Positions 1 through 5,157 of a DNA stretch of 7,150 bases are shown here, in pieces (within the stretch, counting starts at the first letter, position 1; the number at the start of each line of letters is the position of its first letter). The DNA comes from Pseudomonadota bacterium (lineage in GTDB: Bacteria; Pseudomonadota; Alphaproteobacteria; Rhizobiales; Xanthobacteraceae): assembly GCA_963205465.1 (NCBI GenBank), contig CAUJKG010000179.1, positions 1 to 7,150 of the forward strand, read 5' to 3'. The position numbers and the translations under genes are program-made. A model generated the notes under the pieces. That model ran no database searches and had not been told where the DNA came from. It saw only the letters and a list, made by a program, of their open reading frames with translations.

Positions 1-1
1 C

Positions 2-958
2 GGACGTCTCATGCGCTATCGCCCGCCGGCGGAAGGCAAGCTCGGCGATGCGACCGTGCGCAACGATACCGGCGTCTATGAAGGCGGCGAGATTTCGCTG
101 TTCTACGATCCGATGATCGCGAAGCTCGTGACGCATGCGGCGACGCGCATCGACGCGATCGATGCGCAGGCGAAGGCGCTGGATGAGTTCGTGGTCGATG
201 GCGTCGGCCACAATATTCCGTTTCTCGCCGCACTCATGCAGCACGAGCGCTGGCGTTCCGGTGCGCTTTCGACCGGCTTCATCGCCGAGGAATATCCGGA
301 TGGTTTCAAAGGCGTGGCCCCGGTCGGCGAGGTCGCGACTGTGATCGCGTCCGTCGCGGCGGCGATCGACCTCGTGCTCGGCGAGCGCAAGCGCCGCATT
401 TCCGGACAGATGATGGGCCGCATCGTGCAGCGCGACCGCCGCCGCGCGGTGTGGCTGAACGCCGCCGAATATCCGCTCGACGTGGTCCGCGGCGAGGACG
501 GCATTCAGGTGAACTTCCTTGCTGATGATGAGACGACGCATTCGGTGAAGGTAAAATCAGACTGGAAGCCGGGCATGGCGGTCTGGACCGGCACGGTGAA
601 TAACGAGCCGGTGGCAGTGCAGGTACGTAGCGCACCAAACGGCTTTAGGCTCTCGTTCCGCGGCGCGCAGGTGACGGCCTATGTCTATACCGCCGCGGAA
701 GCGGCCGCAGCGAAGCTGATGCCGGTGAAGCAAACCGGCGACAGCGGCAAGGTCGTGAAGTGCCCGATGCCGGGGCTCGTGGTTTCCATCGCCGTGAAGG
801 AAGGCCAGGAAGTGCAGGCCGGCGACCAGCTTGCCATCGTCGAAGCGATGAAGATGGAAAACGTGATCCGCGCCGAGCGCGACGCGACCGTCAAATCCAT
901 CTCCGTCAAGCCTGGCGACAGTCTCGCGGTCGACGCGGTCATTCTGGAATTCGCGTGA
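2..958 (+). CDS. pccA: Propionyl-CoA carboxylase alpha subunit, C-terminal part (5' partial)
   Basis: This is the biotin-bearing subunit of propionyl-CoA carboxylase, which makes (S)-methylmalonyl-CoA from propionyl-CoA in the cytoplasm using ATP, bicarbonate and the beta subunit PccB. The frame is open to the left edge, so the 318 residues seen are roughly the last half of a protein usually about 670 aa long; the ATP-grasp part lies outside. The end of the biotin carboxylase domain is visible as GVYEGGEISLFYDPMIAKL (about bases 71-127). A biotin-transfer (BT) domain follows at about 300-740, then a biotinyl carrier domain at about 750-955. The carrier holds the canonical AMKMEN motif; its biotinylated Lys is codon 851-853, 34 residues from the C-terminus, as in classical BCCP. 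Segments such as STGFIAEEYPDGFKG closely resemble human PCCA, which favours propionyl- over acetyl- or methylcrotonyl-CoA carboxylase. It is the first gene seen of a four-gene run. Confidence 0.95.
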   Translation, partial: GRLMRYRPPAEGKLGDATVRNDTGVYEGGEISLFYDPMIAKLVTHAATRIDAIDAQAKALDEFVVDGVGHNIPFLAALMQHERWRSGALSTGFIAEEYPDGFKGVAPVGEVATVIASVAAAIDLVLGERKRRISGQMMGRIVQRDRRRAVWLNAAEYPLDVVRGEDGIQVNFLADDETTHSVKVKSDWKPGMAVWTGTVNNEPVAVQVRSAPNGFRLSFRGAQVTAYVYTAAEAAAAKLMPVKQTGDSGKVVKCPMPGLVVSIAVKEGQEVQAGDQLAIVEAMKMENVIRAERDATVKSISVKPGDSLAVDAVILEFA

Positions 959-962
959 TGCG

Positions 963-1565
963 ATGAACGTGCTCGATCTTCTCTTTTCGTCGAAAGGGAC
1001 GATCAAGCCGCAGCCTTTCGCATTCGTCGCAATCGGCATCTATGGTCTCAATATCCTCGCGGGCTCGATCCTTGACGGCCAGTTCGTGATGCGTGCGGGA
1101 TTGTGGCCCTATGTCGGGCTGCAATTGCTGCTCACGTGGATCTGGTTCGTCGCGCACAAAAAGCGTCTTGCCGATGCAGGCAGGGGATATGCCGTCGCGG
1201 CGTCGCTTGCCTTCATCTATCTGATCGGGGTTGCGATCATCGCCAGTTTTGCTGCGGGAACAGCCCCTGCAGCGCTCGGTGCCGATCCGAAGGAGTCCAG
1301 CGTTTCGCTGTTCGGCGTGATTTTCGCGGTACTATTCATCAATACCTTGCTCAGCGGCGATTTCTTCCTGATCGCGCTGTTTATTTTTCTTCTGATCGGC
1401 ATCCCGCTGTTTTTCGCGTTGACCGTCGTGATCTATTCGATCGTCACGGGAGCAAGGGCGAGTGTGACGCGAGAGTCTCCAGCCCCGCCGCCATCGCAAA
1501 TGCCGGTGCCCGAACCTGCGACGCCGCTTCCGGGCATGGAAAAAACCCGGTCGCCGTTCTCGTGA
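963..1565 (+). CDS. DUF805-like integral inner-membrane protein
   Basis: This is a 200-aa membrane protein of unknown function. Hydrophobic stretches lie at about residues 17-38, 47-64, 78-99, 114-130 and 134-162, giving four or five membrane segments. The cytoplasmic-type loop HKKRLADAGRG (65-75) resembles the R-R-L-H-D-x-G-R-S signature after the second helix of DUF805 proteins, which is the basis for the family call. The C-terminal 30 residues form a proline-rich, probably disordered tail (SPAPPPSQMPVPEPATPLP). The ATG lies only 4 nt after the pccA stop and has no clear Shine-Dalgarno, so it is probably translated by reinitiation. The stop overlaps the next GTG start (GTGA, 1562-1565). The operon position says nothing firm about its job. 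The DUF805 assignment rests on one motif plus topology. Confidence 0.72.
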   Translation: MNVLDLLFSSKGTIKPQPFAFVAIGIYGLNILAGSILDGQFVMRAGLWPYVGLQLLLTWIWFVAHKKRLADAGRGYAVAASLAFIYLIGVAIIASFAAGTAPAALGADPKESSVSLFGVIFAVLFINTLLSGDFFLIALFIFLLIGIPLFFALTVVIYSIVTGARASVTRESPAPPPSQMPVPEPATPLPGMEKTRSPFS

Positions 1566-2008
1566 GCGCGCGCCTTTACTTCGCCTATGGCTCGAACATG
1601 GATCGCGCGCACATGGCGCGGCTGTGTCCGCAGGCGGAGCCTTACGGCGTCGCGTCGTTGCGCAGCTATAAATACTTGATGGCGGCGTCGGGATTCGCAA
1701 CCGTGATCCCGTGGCCCGGCTCCTTCGTGCATGGCGTCTTGTGGAAGGTCGGTCCGAAAGAGATCGCCGCGCTCGACCGCTATGAGGATGTCGCGGGCGG
1801 GCTCTATCGGGCCGCGCAGCTACCGGTCAAATATAACGAGCGGCTTTTGCGGGCGCTCGTCTATCTCGCCAGCGGCGATAAAGCGTCGGCGACACCGCCC
1901 GGGTATATCGAGAAGATCGTCGCCGCCGCGAAAGATTGGAACCTTCCGCCGGACTATGTGGATTATCTTGCGAAGCAGGGACCCGCGACGGCGAGGCGAG
2001 TGAGATGA
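1562..2008 (+). CDS. Gamma-glutamylcyclotransferase-like (AIG2/GGCT fold) protein
   Basis: This is a 148-aa cytoplasmic protein of the gamma-glutamylcyclotransferase superfamily. Family members release 5-oxoproline from gamma-glutamyl amines or peptides, but the substrate here is not known. The glycine-rich substrate-binding loop LYFAYGSNM is at residues 5-13. The conserved strand FVHGVLWKV is at 55-63. The catalytic Glu is most likely E75 in LDRYEDVAGGLYR, and the typical C-terminal pattern GYIEKIVAAAKDWNLPPDYVDYL follows from about 114. The start is taken as GTG at 1562 because it places YGSN at the usual distance from the N-terminus and overlaps the preceding stop as GTGA. The same frame is open upstream to an ATG at 1103, but that part lies wholly inside the membrane-protein gene and has no family match. 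Its stop overlaps the acylphosphatase ATG (ATGA). Confidence 0.86.
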   Translation: MSARLYFAYGSNMDRAHMARLCPQAEPYGVASLRSYKYLMAASGFATVIPWPGSFVHGVLWKVGPKEIAALDRYEDVAGGLYRAAQLPVKYNERLLRALVYLASGDKASATPPGYIEKIVAAAKDWNLPPDYVDYLAKQGPATARRVR

Positions 2009-2301
2009 GAAAACTGGTGCATCTTCTGATCAGCGGAAACGTGCAGGGCGTCGGATACCGCGCCTTCGTCGCTAGACAAGCGGAAGTGCTCGAACTCGAG
2101 GGTTGGGTGCGGAACCGGCAGGACGGTTCGGTCGAAGCCGTGCTGGGCGGCGACGCTGAAGACATCGACGAGATGATGGAAAGCTGCCGGAAAGGCCCGG
2201 CCGCCTGTTCTGTAAGCGACATCGTCCAAAGCGATACCAACGAGGAAATGCTCGCAATGCGGCCGGAAGGCCGGAAATTCGCGGTGCTGGAGACGGCCTA
2301 G
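2005..2301 (+). CDS. acyP: Acylphosphatase
   Basis: This is a 98-aa acylphosphatase (EC 3.6.1.7), a small cytoplasmic enzyme that hydrolyses carboxyl-phosphate bonds such as those in acetyl phosphate or 1,3-bisphosphoglycerate. The diagnostic phosphate-binding loop GNVQGVGYRAF is at residues 11-21 and carries the catalytic Arg (R19). The second motif, GWVRNRQDGSVEA (33-45), carries the catalytic Asn (N37). Length is normal for the family, which is usually about 90-100 aa. The ATG at 2005 is chosen over the upstream in-frame ATG at 1936 because it puts both motifs at standard positions and makes the ATGA overlap with the preceding gene; 1936 lies inside the cyclotransferase gene. It is the last gene of the pccA run. 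The next gene has its own promoter-like sequence 34 nt further on. Confidence 0.95.
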   Translation: MRKLVHLLISGNVQGVGYRAFVARQAEVLELEGWVRNRQDGSVEAVLGGDAEDIDEMMESCRKGPAACSVSDIVQSDTNEEMLAMRPEGRKFAVLETA

Positions 2302-2335
2302 CGGAGCGCGCTCGCGTTTCTCCGGATGAAGTCAC

Positions 2336-2360
2336 GGAACAACAACACCTATGAGACGTT
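2336..2360 (+). promoter_or_regulatory. EcfG-type (general stress sigma) promoter
   Basis: GGAAC at 2336-2340, sixteen intervening bases, then CGTT at 2357-2360 match exactly the GGAAC-N16/17-CGTT consensus recognised by the alphaproteobacterial general stress sigma factor EcfG under PhyR-NepR control. It lies 28 nt upstream of the dehydrogenase ATG, so transcription would start close to 2366 and leave a leader of only about 20 nt. A scan by eye of other GGAAC occurrences (for example 2112, 2793 and 4941) found no properly spaced CGTT partner. That makes this one stand out. Confidence 0.75.
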
Positions 2361-2388
2361 GGCCCGCTGACACAGCGGGGCCATCGCG

Positions 2389-3240
2389 ATGAACAAGAAC
2401 GTCAATCCTCCGCAGCAGCAGGAGCGCCAGCCCGGCCGCGAAAGCGAGATGCGGCCGCTACCCGATTACGAGCCGAAAACGCGCGGTTCCGGCCGGCTCA
2501 GGAACAAAGTCGTGCTGATCACGGGCGGCGACAGCGGCATCGGCCGTGCTGTGGCTGTGGCGATGGCGCGAGAAGGTGCTGCCGTCGCGTTCGGCTTCCT
2601 GAACGAAAAGAAGGATGCGGCGGAGACCGTAAAGCTCATCGAAGCAGAGAAGCGCGAGGCGTTCTCGCTCGCCGGCGATATCGGCTACGAGAAATATTGC
2701 AAGAAGCTCGTCAGCGCGGCGGTGAAGAAGTTCGGCCGCATCGACGTGCTCGTGAACAACGCCGCAGAACAGCACGAGGTCGATACGCCGGAGGAACTAA
2801 CCGAGGAGCAGATCGACCGTACCTTCCGTACCAATATCTACAGTTTCTTTTTCATGGTGAAGCACGCGCTGCCGCACATGAAGAAGGGCGCCTGCATCAT
2901 CAACACCGCGTCGATCACCGCCTATAAAGGCCACAAGACGCTGCTCGATTATTCCGCGACCAAAGGCGCGATCGTAACGCTGACGCGCTCGCTTTCGGAA
3001 AATCTGCTGGAGAAGGGCATTCGCGTGAATGCGGTTGCGCCGGGGCCGATCTGGACGCCGCTCATTCCCGCGTCGTTCGACGCGAAAAAGGTCGCGAAGC
3101 ACGGCGAGAGCGCACCGATGGAGCGGCCGGGCCAGCCCAACGAGGTCGCGCCGGCTTATGTTTTTCTTGCCAGCGAAGAAGCATCCTACATCACCGGACA
3201 GGTGATCCATGTGAACGGAGGCACAATCGTCAATGGATAA
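2389..3240 (+). CDS. Short-chain dehydrogenase/reductase, general-stress type
   Basis: This is a 283-aa classical-type SDR oxidoreductase, NAD(P)-dependent and cytoplasmic; the natural substrate is unknown. The Rossmann glycine motif TGGDSGIG is at residues 45-52 and NNAA at 123-126. The catalytic tetrad is N149, S175 (INTASITAY), Y188 and K192 (DYSATKGA). PGPIWTPLIP (218-227) and the C-terminal HVNGG are also typical. The N-terminal lead with QQERQPGRESEM and PDYEPKTRGSGRL is characteristic of the E. coli YghA / Bacillus YdaD-YhdF subgroup. That group includes B. subtilis general stress proteins and is often annotated as glucose or ribitol dehydrogenase-like. The lead also supports the ATG at 2389 rather than the internal ATG at 2449. 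A weak GCGGGG ribosome site lies 8 nt upstream. The EcfG-type promoter directly upstream fits a stress role. The 3' end overlaps the next small gene by 8 nt. Confidence 0.92.
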   Translation: MNKNVNPPQQQERQPGRESEMRPLPDYEPKTRGSGRLRNKVVLITGGDSGIGRAVAVAMAREGAAVAFGFLNEKKDAAETVKLIEAEKREAFSLAGDIGYEKYCKKLVSAAVKKFGRIDVLVNNAAEQHEVDTPEELTEEQIDRTFRTNIYSFFFMVKHALPHMKKGACIINTASITAYKGHKTLLDYSATKGAIVTLTRSLSENLLEKGIRVNAVAPGPIWTPLIPASFDAKKVAKHGESAPMERPGQPNEVAPAYVFLASEEASYITGQVIHVNGGTIVNG

Positions 3241-3466
3241 AAGCGGACCGAAGAAACCAGCCGATCCTTCCGGCGAGGTCACGCCGCAACGCAAGTCGAA
3301 CGATTCCGGCGGCAGGAAAACCGCGGCCGAACATCTCATTCACCGCGAAGCCGAGAGCGATGCGCGGATCGGAGAGCGCCGCCCGGAGTCGGAAGCGCGG
3401 GAAACTTCCGACGGTTCGTTGCGCAAGGATGGCGACAGGACTTATCGCAATACGGATGAGGTGTAG
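3233..3466 (+). CDS. Small hydrophilic, probably disordered protein (hydrophilin-like)
   Basis: This is a 77-aa protein I do not recognise. It has 33 charged residues (17 Asp/Glu, 16 Lys/Arg) and 7 glycines (about 9%). It has no Cys, Trp or Phe and a single Tyr. There is no hydrophobic stretch long enough for a membrane segment or signal, so it is likely unfolded in isolation and cytoplasmic. This composition is like hydrophilins and other desiccation- or osmostress-related small proteins, but no named motif is present. The ATG lies inside the dehydrogenase end (8-nt overlap), and GGAGG at 3217-3221 sits 11 nt upstream, so translation is probably coupled. It should share the EcfG-type promoter at 2336. 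A chance frame is possible given the high GC, but the ribosome site, overlap and lack of another gene in this space favour a real one. Confidence 0.68.
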   Translation: MDKSGPKKPADPSGEVTPQRKSNDSGGRKTAAEHLIHREAESDARIGERRPESEARETSDGSLRKDGDRTYRNTDEV

Positions 3467-3478
3467 GCGATAATTCTC

Positions 3479-3525
3479 TGTCATTCCGGACGCGCGCTTT
3501 CTGGCGCGTGATCCGGAATCCAGTA
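3479..3525. repeat. Palindromic intergenic repeat, possible bidirectional terminator
   Basis: Outer arms ATTCCGG (3483-3489) and CCGGAAT (3513-3519) and inner arms ACGCGC (3490-3495) and GCGCGT (3504-3509) form a long hairpin with an 8-nt loop and a 3-nt bulge (GAT). The surrounding words TGTCATTCCGGACGCGC and GATCCGGAATCCAG resemble a repeat family scattered between genes in Bradyrhizobium and Rhodopseudomonas-type genomes (recalled, not searched). It fills most of the 68-nt gap between two converging genes, so the stem could end transcripts from both sides. No strong T-run follows on either strand. Confidence 0.62.
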
Positions 3526-3534
3526 GAGTCTTCA

Positions 3535-4212
3535 TCATAAGGCTGGAAACACTTCCGCAAACTTTTCCCGCAACGCGTCGTCCACCGCCGTCATGTTCGC
3601 CTTCACGCCAAGATCTACGAGTGAAGTGACGCCGTAGCGTTGCTCCGAGATTCCGCAGGGCGTGATCGCGGCGAAATGCGAGAGGTCCGGCGCCACGTTA
3701 AGGCTGACGCCGTGGAAAGTGACGCCCTTGCGCACGCGGATGCCGATGGCCGCGATCTTGTCCTCGAAGCCCGCGCCTTTGTCCGGACGATCGACCCAGA
3801 CGCCTATCCTGCCTTCGCGGCGGCTGGCCTGAACGCCAAACGCGGCGAGCGTCCGGATCAGCCATTCTTCAAGGTTGCACACGAATTTCCGCACGTCGCC
3901 GCCGCGCGCTTTCAGGTCGAGCATCACGTAGCCCACGCGCTGGCCGGGACCATGATAGGTGAAGCGGCCGCCCCGGCCGGTTTTGAACACGGGGAATCGC
4001 TCCGGGGCGATCAGTTCTCCTGCACCGGCACTGGTGCCTGCGGTGATCAGCGGCGGATGCTCGAGCAGCCAGATCATCTCCGGCGCGCCGCCGCCGGCGA
4101 TGGCTTCGGCGCGGGCTTCCATCAGCGCAAGCGCGTCCTCATAGGCCACAAGGGAGGCGGAGACGCGCCATTCCGGCAGGCGGGTGGAGAGGGTGCGGGA
4201 ATGCAGGTTCAC
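3535..4212 (-). CDS. lipB: Lipoyl(octanoyl) transferase LipB
   Basis: This is the octanoyl-[acyl-carrier-protein]:protein N-octanoyltransferase (EC 2.3.1.181). It moves octanoate from ACP to the lipoyl domains of 2-oxoacid dehydrogenases and GcvH in the cytoplasm, the first step of lipoate assembly before LipA. At 225 aa the length is usual. Motifs are LLEHPPLITAGTSA (49-62), RGGRFTYHGPGQ (80-91), the catalytic Lys K152 in DKIAAIGIRVRKGVTFHG, and the acyl-accepting Cys C186 in AAITPCGISE. The start is GTG at 4212-4210, which overlaps the upstream stop as GTGA and gives the usual short N-terminus before LPEWRVS. The same frame stays open to an ATG at 4599, but the extra 129 residues have no LipB similarity and lie over the upstream gene in another frame. 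It converges on the small hydrophilic gene and is downstream partner of the META-like gene. Confidence 0.97.
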   Translation of the reverse strand: MNLHSRTLSTRLPEWRVSASLVAYEDALALMEARAEAIAGGGAPEMIWLLEHPPLITAGTSAGAGELIAPERFPVFKTGRGGRFTYHGPGQRVGYVMLDLKARGGDVRKFVCNLEEWLIRTLAAFGVQASRREGRIGVWVDRPDKGAGFEDKIAAIGIRVRKGVTFHGVSLNVAPDLSHFAAITPCGISEQRYGVTSLVDLGVKANMTAVDDALREKFAEVFPAL

Positions 4213-4628
4213 GAAGCGGGTATCCGGAAGCGGAGCGGCGGGTTTGATTCCAATAGCAGCATCCCGCCCTCGAGCCGCCAGCGCAGGTACCGCTGCGAAT
4301 CGATTTGCTGCAGAAAATCGTCCTCGGCGGCCTGACCTGCGCCGCAATGCATTCGGGTCGAGACGGCCGGACCGGTAATCCGGATCGTTTCGCCTTCGAC
4401 ACCGGCGGGGGCGCTGATGCGGTTGCAGCATACCCGGAAATGCACGTGGCGATCCTGCCGGGAAACGGTCATGGTCGGTGCCTGCCGGCACCCGGGCAGC
4501 GGTCCTTCCGCGCCCGCAAGCTCCCGGTCGAACGGAAAAGAGCCGTTCGCGAGCGTGCCACCCGTCGTTGCCGCCAGTGAGAACAGCAAAGTGGCCCAAA
4601 AGGCGTTACGGGCGGTTCTGTTTACCAT
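4209..4628 (-). CDS. Secreted META-domain (HslJ-like) protein
   Basis: This 139-aa protein has an apparent signal peptide: basic NRTAR, a hydrophobic core at about 9-22, and a likely cleavage near the ALA-like site TLA-NG at 25-29. It is therefore expected in the periplasm. The mature part resembles a META (DUF306/HslJ) domain. VCCNRI (66-71) stands where the family has its conserved GCN, GETIRITGPAVSTRMHC (79-95) matches the strand plus T-x-M-x-C pattern, and EDDFLQQI and GGMLLLES follow as expected. It holds four cysteines (47, 67, 68, 95) that could pair in the periplasm. The family has no defined biochemical activity; in E. coli HslJ is linked to heat and novobiocin tolerance. The stop overlaps the lipB GTG by 4 nt, so the two are probably co-translated. 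The ATG at 4628 has only a weak ribosome site. The META call is by pattern and could be wrong; gene reality is better supported. Confidence 0.65.
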   Translation of the reverse strand: MVNRTARNAFWATLLFSLAATTGGTLANGSFPFDRELAGAEGPLPGCRQAPTMTVSRQDRHVHFRVCCNRISAPAGVEGETIRITGPAVSTRMHCGAGQAAEDDFLQQIDSQRYLRWRLEGGMLLLESNPPLRFRIPAS

Positions 4629-4639
4629 TCGCTAACCAT
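4621..4639. promoter_or_regulatory. Possible pair of CtrA half-sites in the divergent gap
   Basis: Two direct copies of an ACCAT-ended octamer, TTTACCAT (4621-4628) and CTAACCAT (4632-4639), are 3 nt apart. Each differs by one base from TTAACCAT, a half-site bound by the alphaproteobacterial cell-cycle regulator CtrA. They lie in the 53-nt gap between the META-like gene (the first copy covers its start codon) and the FliN-like gene. CtrA controls many flagellar genes, which fits, but short AT-rich octamers also occur by chance. Confidence 0.25.
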
Positions 4640-4666
4640 AGATGTGCTGCTTTTACAGGGATTTTG

Positions 4667-4674
4667 AAGGGGAG
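4667..4674 (+). promoter_or_regulatory. Ribosome binding site fixing the TTG start of the FliN-like gene
   Basis: AAGGGGAG ends 7 nt before TTG at 4682-4684. No ATG or GTG in this frame lies at a suitable distance from it, and the first FliN-like residues come right after the TTG. This strong site therefore decides the start. Confidence 0.75.
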
Positions 4675-4681
4675 CGCTGTT

Positions 4682-4924
4682 TTGGCCAAGATCGACGACG
4701 TCCAGTGCGATATATCGGTAATGCTGGGCGAAACTGCGGTTCCGATCCATCAGCTCCTGCGCATGGGCCGTGGCGCCATCATCGAGCTGTCGGCGACCGA
4801 GAACGACGAGGTCACGATTCTCGCCAATAATCTCCCGGTCGCCAAGGGTACGGTGCTGGTCGAGGGCAGCGCGATCGCGGTCTCCGTAACCCGCCTTTTG
4901 CCGCGGCCTGCGACACTTCGCTAA
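4682..4924 (+). CDS. fliN: Stand-alone FliN-like (SpoA-domain) flagellar motor switch protein
   Basis: This 80-aa protein consists of little more than one SpoA (FliM/FliN C-terminal) domain. It aligns well by eye with the end of E. coli FliN: IDDVQCDISVMLGETAVPI (4-22), LLRMGRGAIIEL (25-36), ILANNLPVAKGTVLV (46-60) and AVSVTRLLP (66-74) match the family pattern of MDIPVKLTVELG, LLRLTQGSVVAL, INGYLIAQGEVVV and GVRITDII. FliN forms the lower C-ring of the flagellar switch and binds FliH; SpoA domains also build type III secretion sorting platforms. Canonical FliN is about 100-140 aa, so the N-terminal extension is absent. Translation starts at TTG (4682) behind a strong ribosome site. No other flagellar or secretion gene is in the window, so whether it serves the flagellum is inference. 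A second, orphan FliN-like protein is the alternative. Confidence 0.8.
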   Translation: MAKIDDVQCDISVMLGETAVPIHQLLRMGRGAIIELSATENDEVTILANNLPVAKGTVLVEGSAIAVSVTRLLPRPATLR

Positions 4925-4949
4925 ATTATCGAACCGGCTTGGAACGGGC

Positions 4950-4977
4950 TTGAGGGCGGGGAGCCGATTTGTTAAGC
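4950..4977 (+). promoter_or_regulatory. Possible promoter of the tRNA-Leu gene
   Basis: TTGAGG (4950-4955), 16 nt, then TTAAGC (4972-4977) lie at housekeeping-promoter spacing, with the second box ending 20 nt before the tRNA. The upstream box is decent but the downstream box is a poor match to TATAAT. GGGCTT (4946-4951) and AAGCCC (4974-4979) also form an inverted repeat around it, so the signal could instead be a hairpin after the FliN-like gene. Confidence 0.28.
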
Positions 4978-4997
4978 CCTCGCGGCTTGGTTCGCAC

Positions 4998-5082
4998 GCG
5001 GTCGTGGCGGAATTGGTAGACGCACTACCTTGAGGTGGTAGCGGGTAACACCGTGGAGGTTCGAGTCCTCTCGACCGCACCA
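4998..5082 (+). tRNA. tRNA-Leu(GAG): tRNA-Leu (anticodon GAG)
   Basis: This is a complete class II tRNA of 85 nt with encoded CCA. The acceptor stem is GCGGTCG (4998-5004) paired with CGACCGC (5072-5078), with discriminator A and CCA at 5080-5082. The anticodon stem CTACC/GGTAG encloses the loop TTGAGGT, so the anticodon is GAG at 5032-5034, reading leucine CUC and CUU. A long variable arm (CGGGTAACACCG) and a T arm with TTCGAGT, both expected for tRNA-Leu, follow. It appears as a single-gene unit with its own terminator. Confidence 0.97.
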
Positions 5083-5099
5083 AGCTTTCGAACGATCAG

Positions 5100-5140
5100 A
5101 CGGCCCGCCCGCGCAGCGATTGCGCACAAGCGGGCCGTTT
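5100..5140 (+). terminator. Rho-independent terminator after tRNA-Leu
   Basis: ACGGCCCGC (5100-5108) pairs with GCGGGCCGT (5130-5138), a 9-bp GC-rich stem. It is topped by a second small hairpin, GCGCA (5111-5115) with TGCGC (5121-5125). A short T-run (5138-5140) follows. It starts 18 nt after the tRNA CCA end, which suits termination of the tRNA transcript. Confidence 0.8.
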
Positions 5141-5157
5141 GCGTTTCCGGGGGGCTA

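Noticed and set aside
1103..1561. Long upstream extension of the cyclotransferase frame
   Set aside because: It lies inside the DUF805-like gene, reads as Arg/Cys-rich shadow sequence, and the GTG at 1562 gives the normal family N-terminus.
2302..2324. CGGAG/CTCCG hairpin as terminator of the pccA run
   Set aside because: The stem is only 5 bp and no T-run follows, so there is no good support for intrinsic termination.
3640..4335. 231-codon + strand frame opposite lipB
   Set aside because: It is the antisense of a well-supported gene, has shadow-type composition and no recognisable domain; typical of high-GC DNA.
4213..4599. N-terminal extension of LipB to 354 residues from ATG 4599
   Set aside because: The extra residues show no LipB similarity and overlie the META-like gene in another frame; the GTGA overlap and normal family length support GTG 4212.
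4941..4973. Second EcfG-type promoter (GGAAC at 4941) before the tRNA
   Set aside because: The nearest GTT is 25 nt away, well outside the required 16-17 nt spacing.
4998..5140. tRNA-Leu as an attachment site of an integrated element
   Set aside because: No integrase, no duplicated tRNA 3' end and ordinary housekeeping genes follow; the downstream sequence is a normal terminator.
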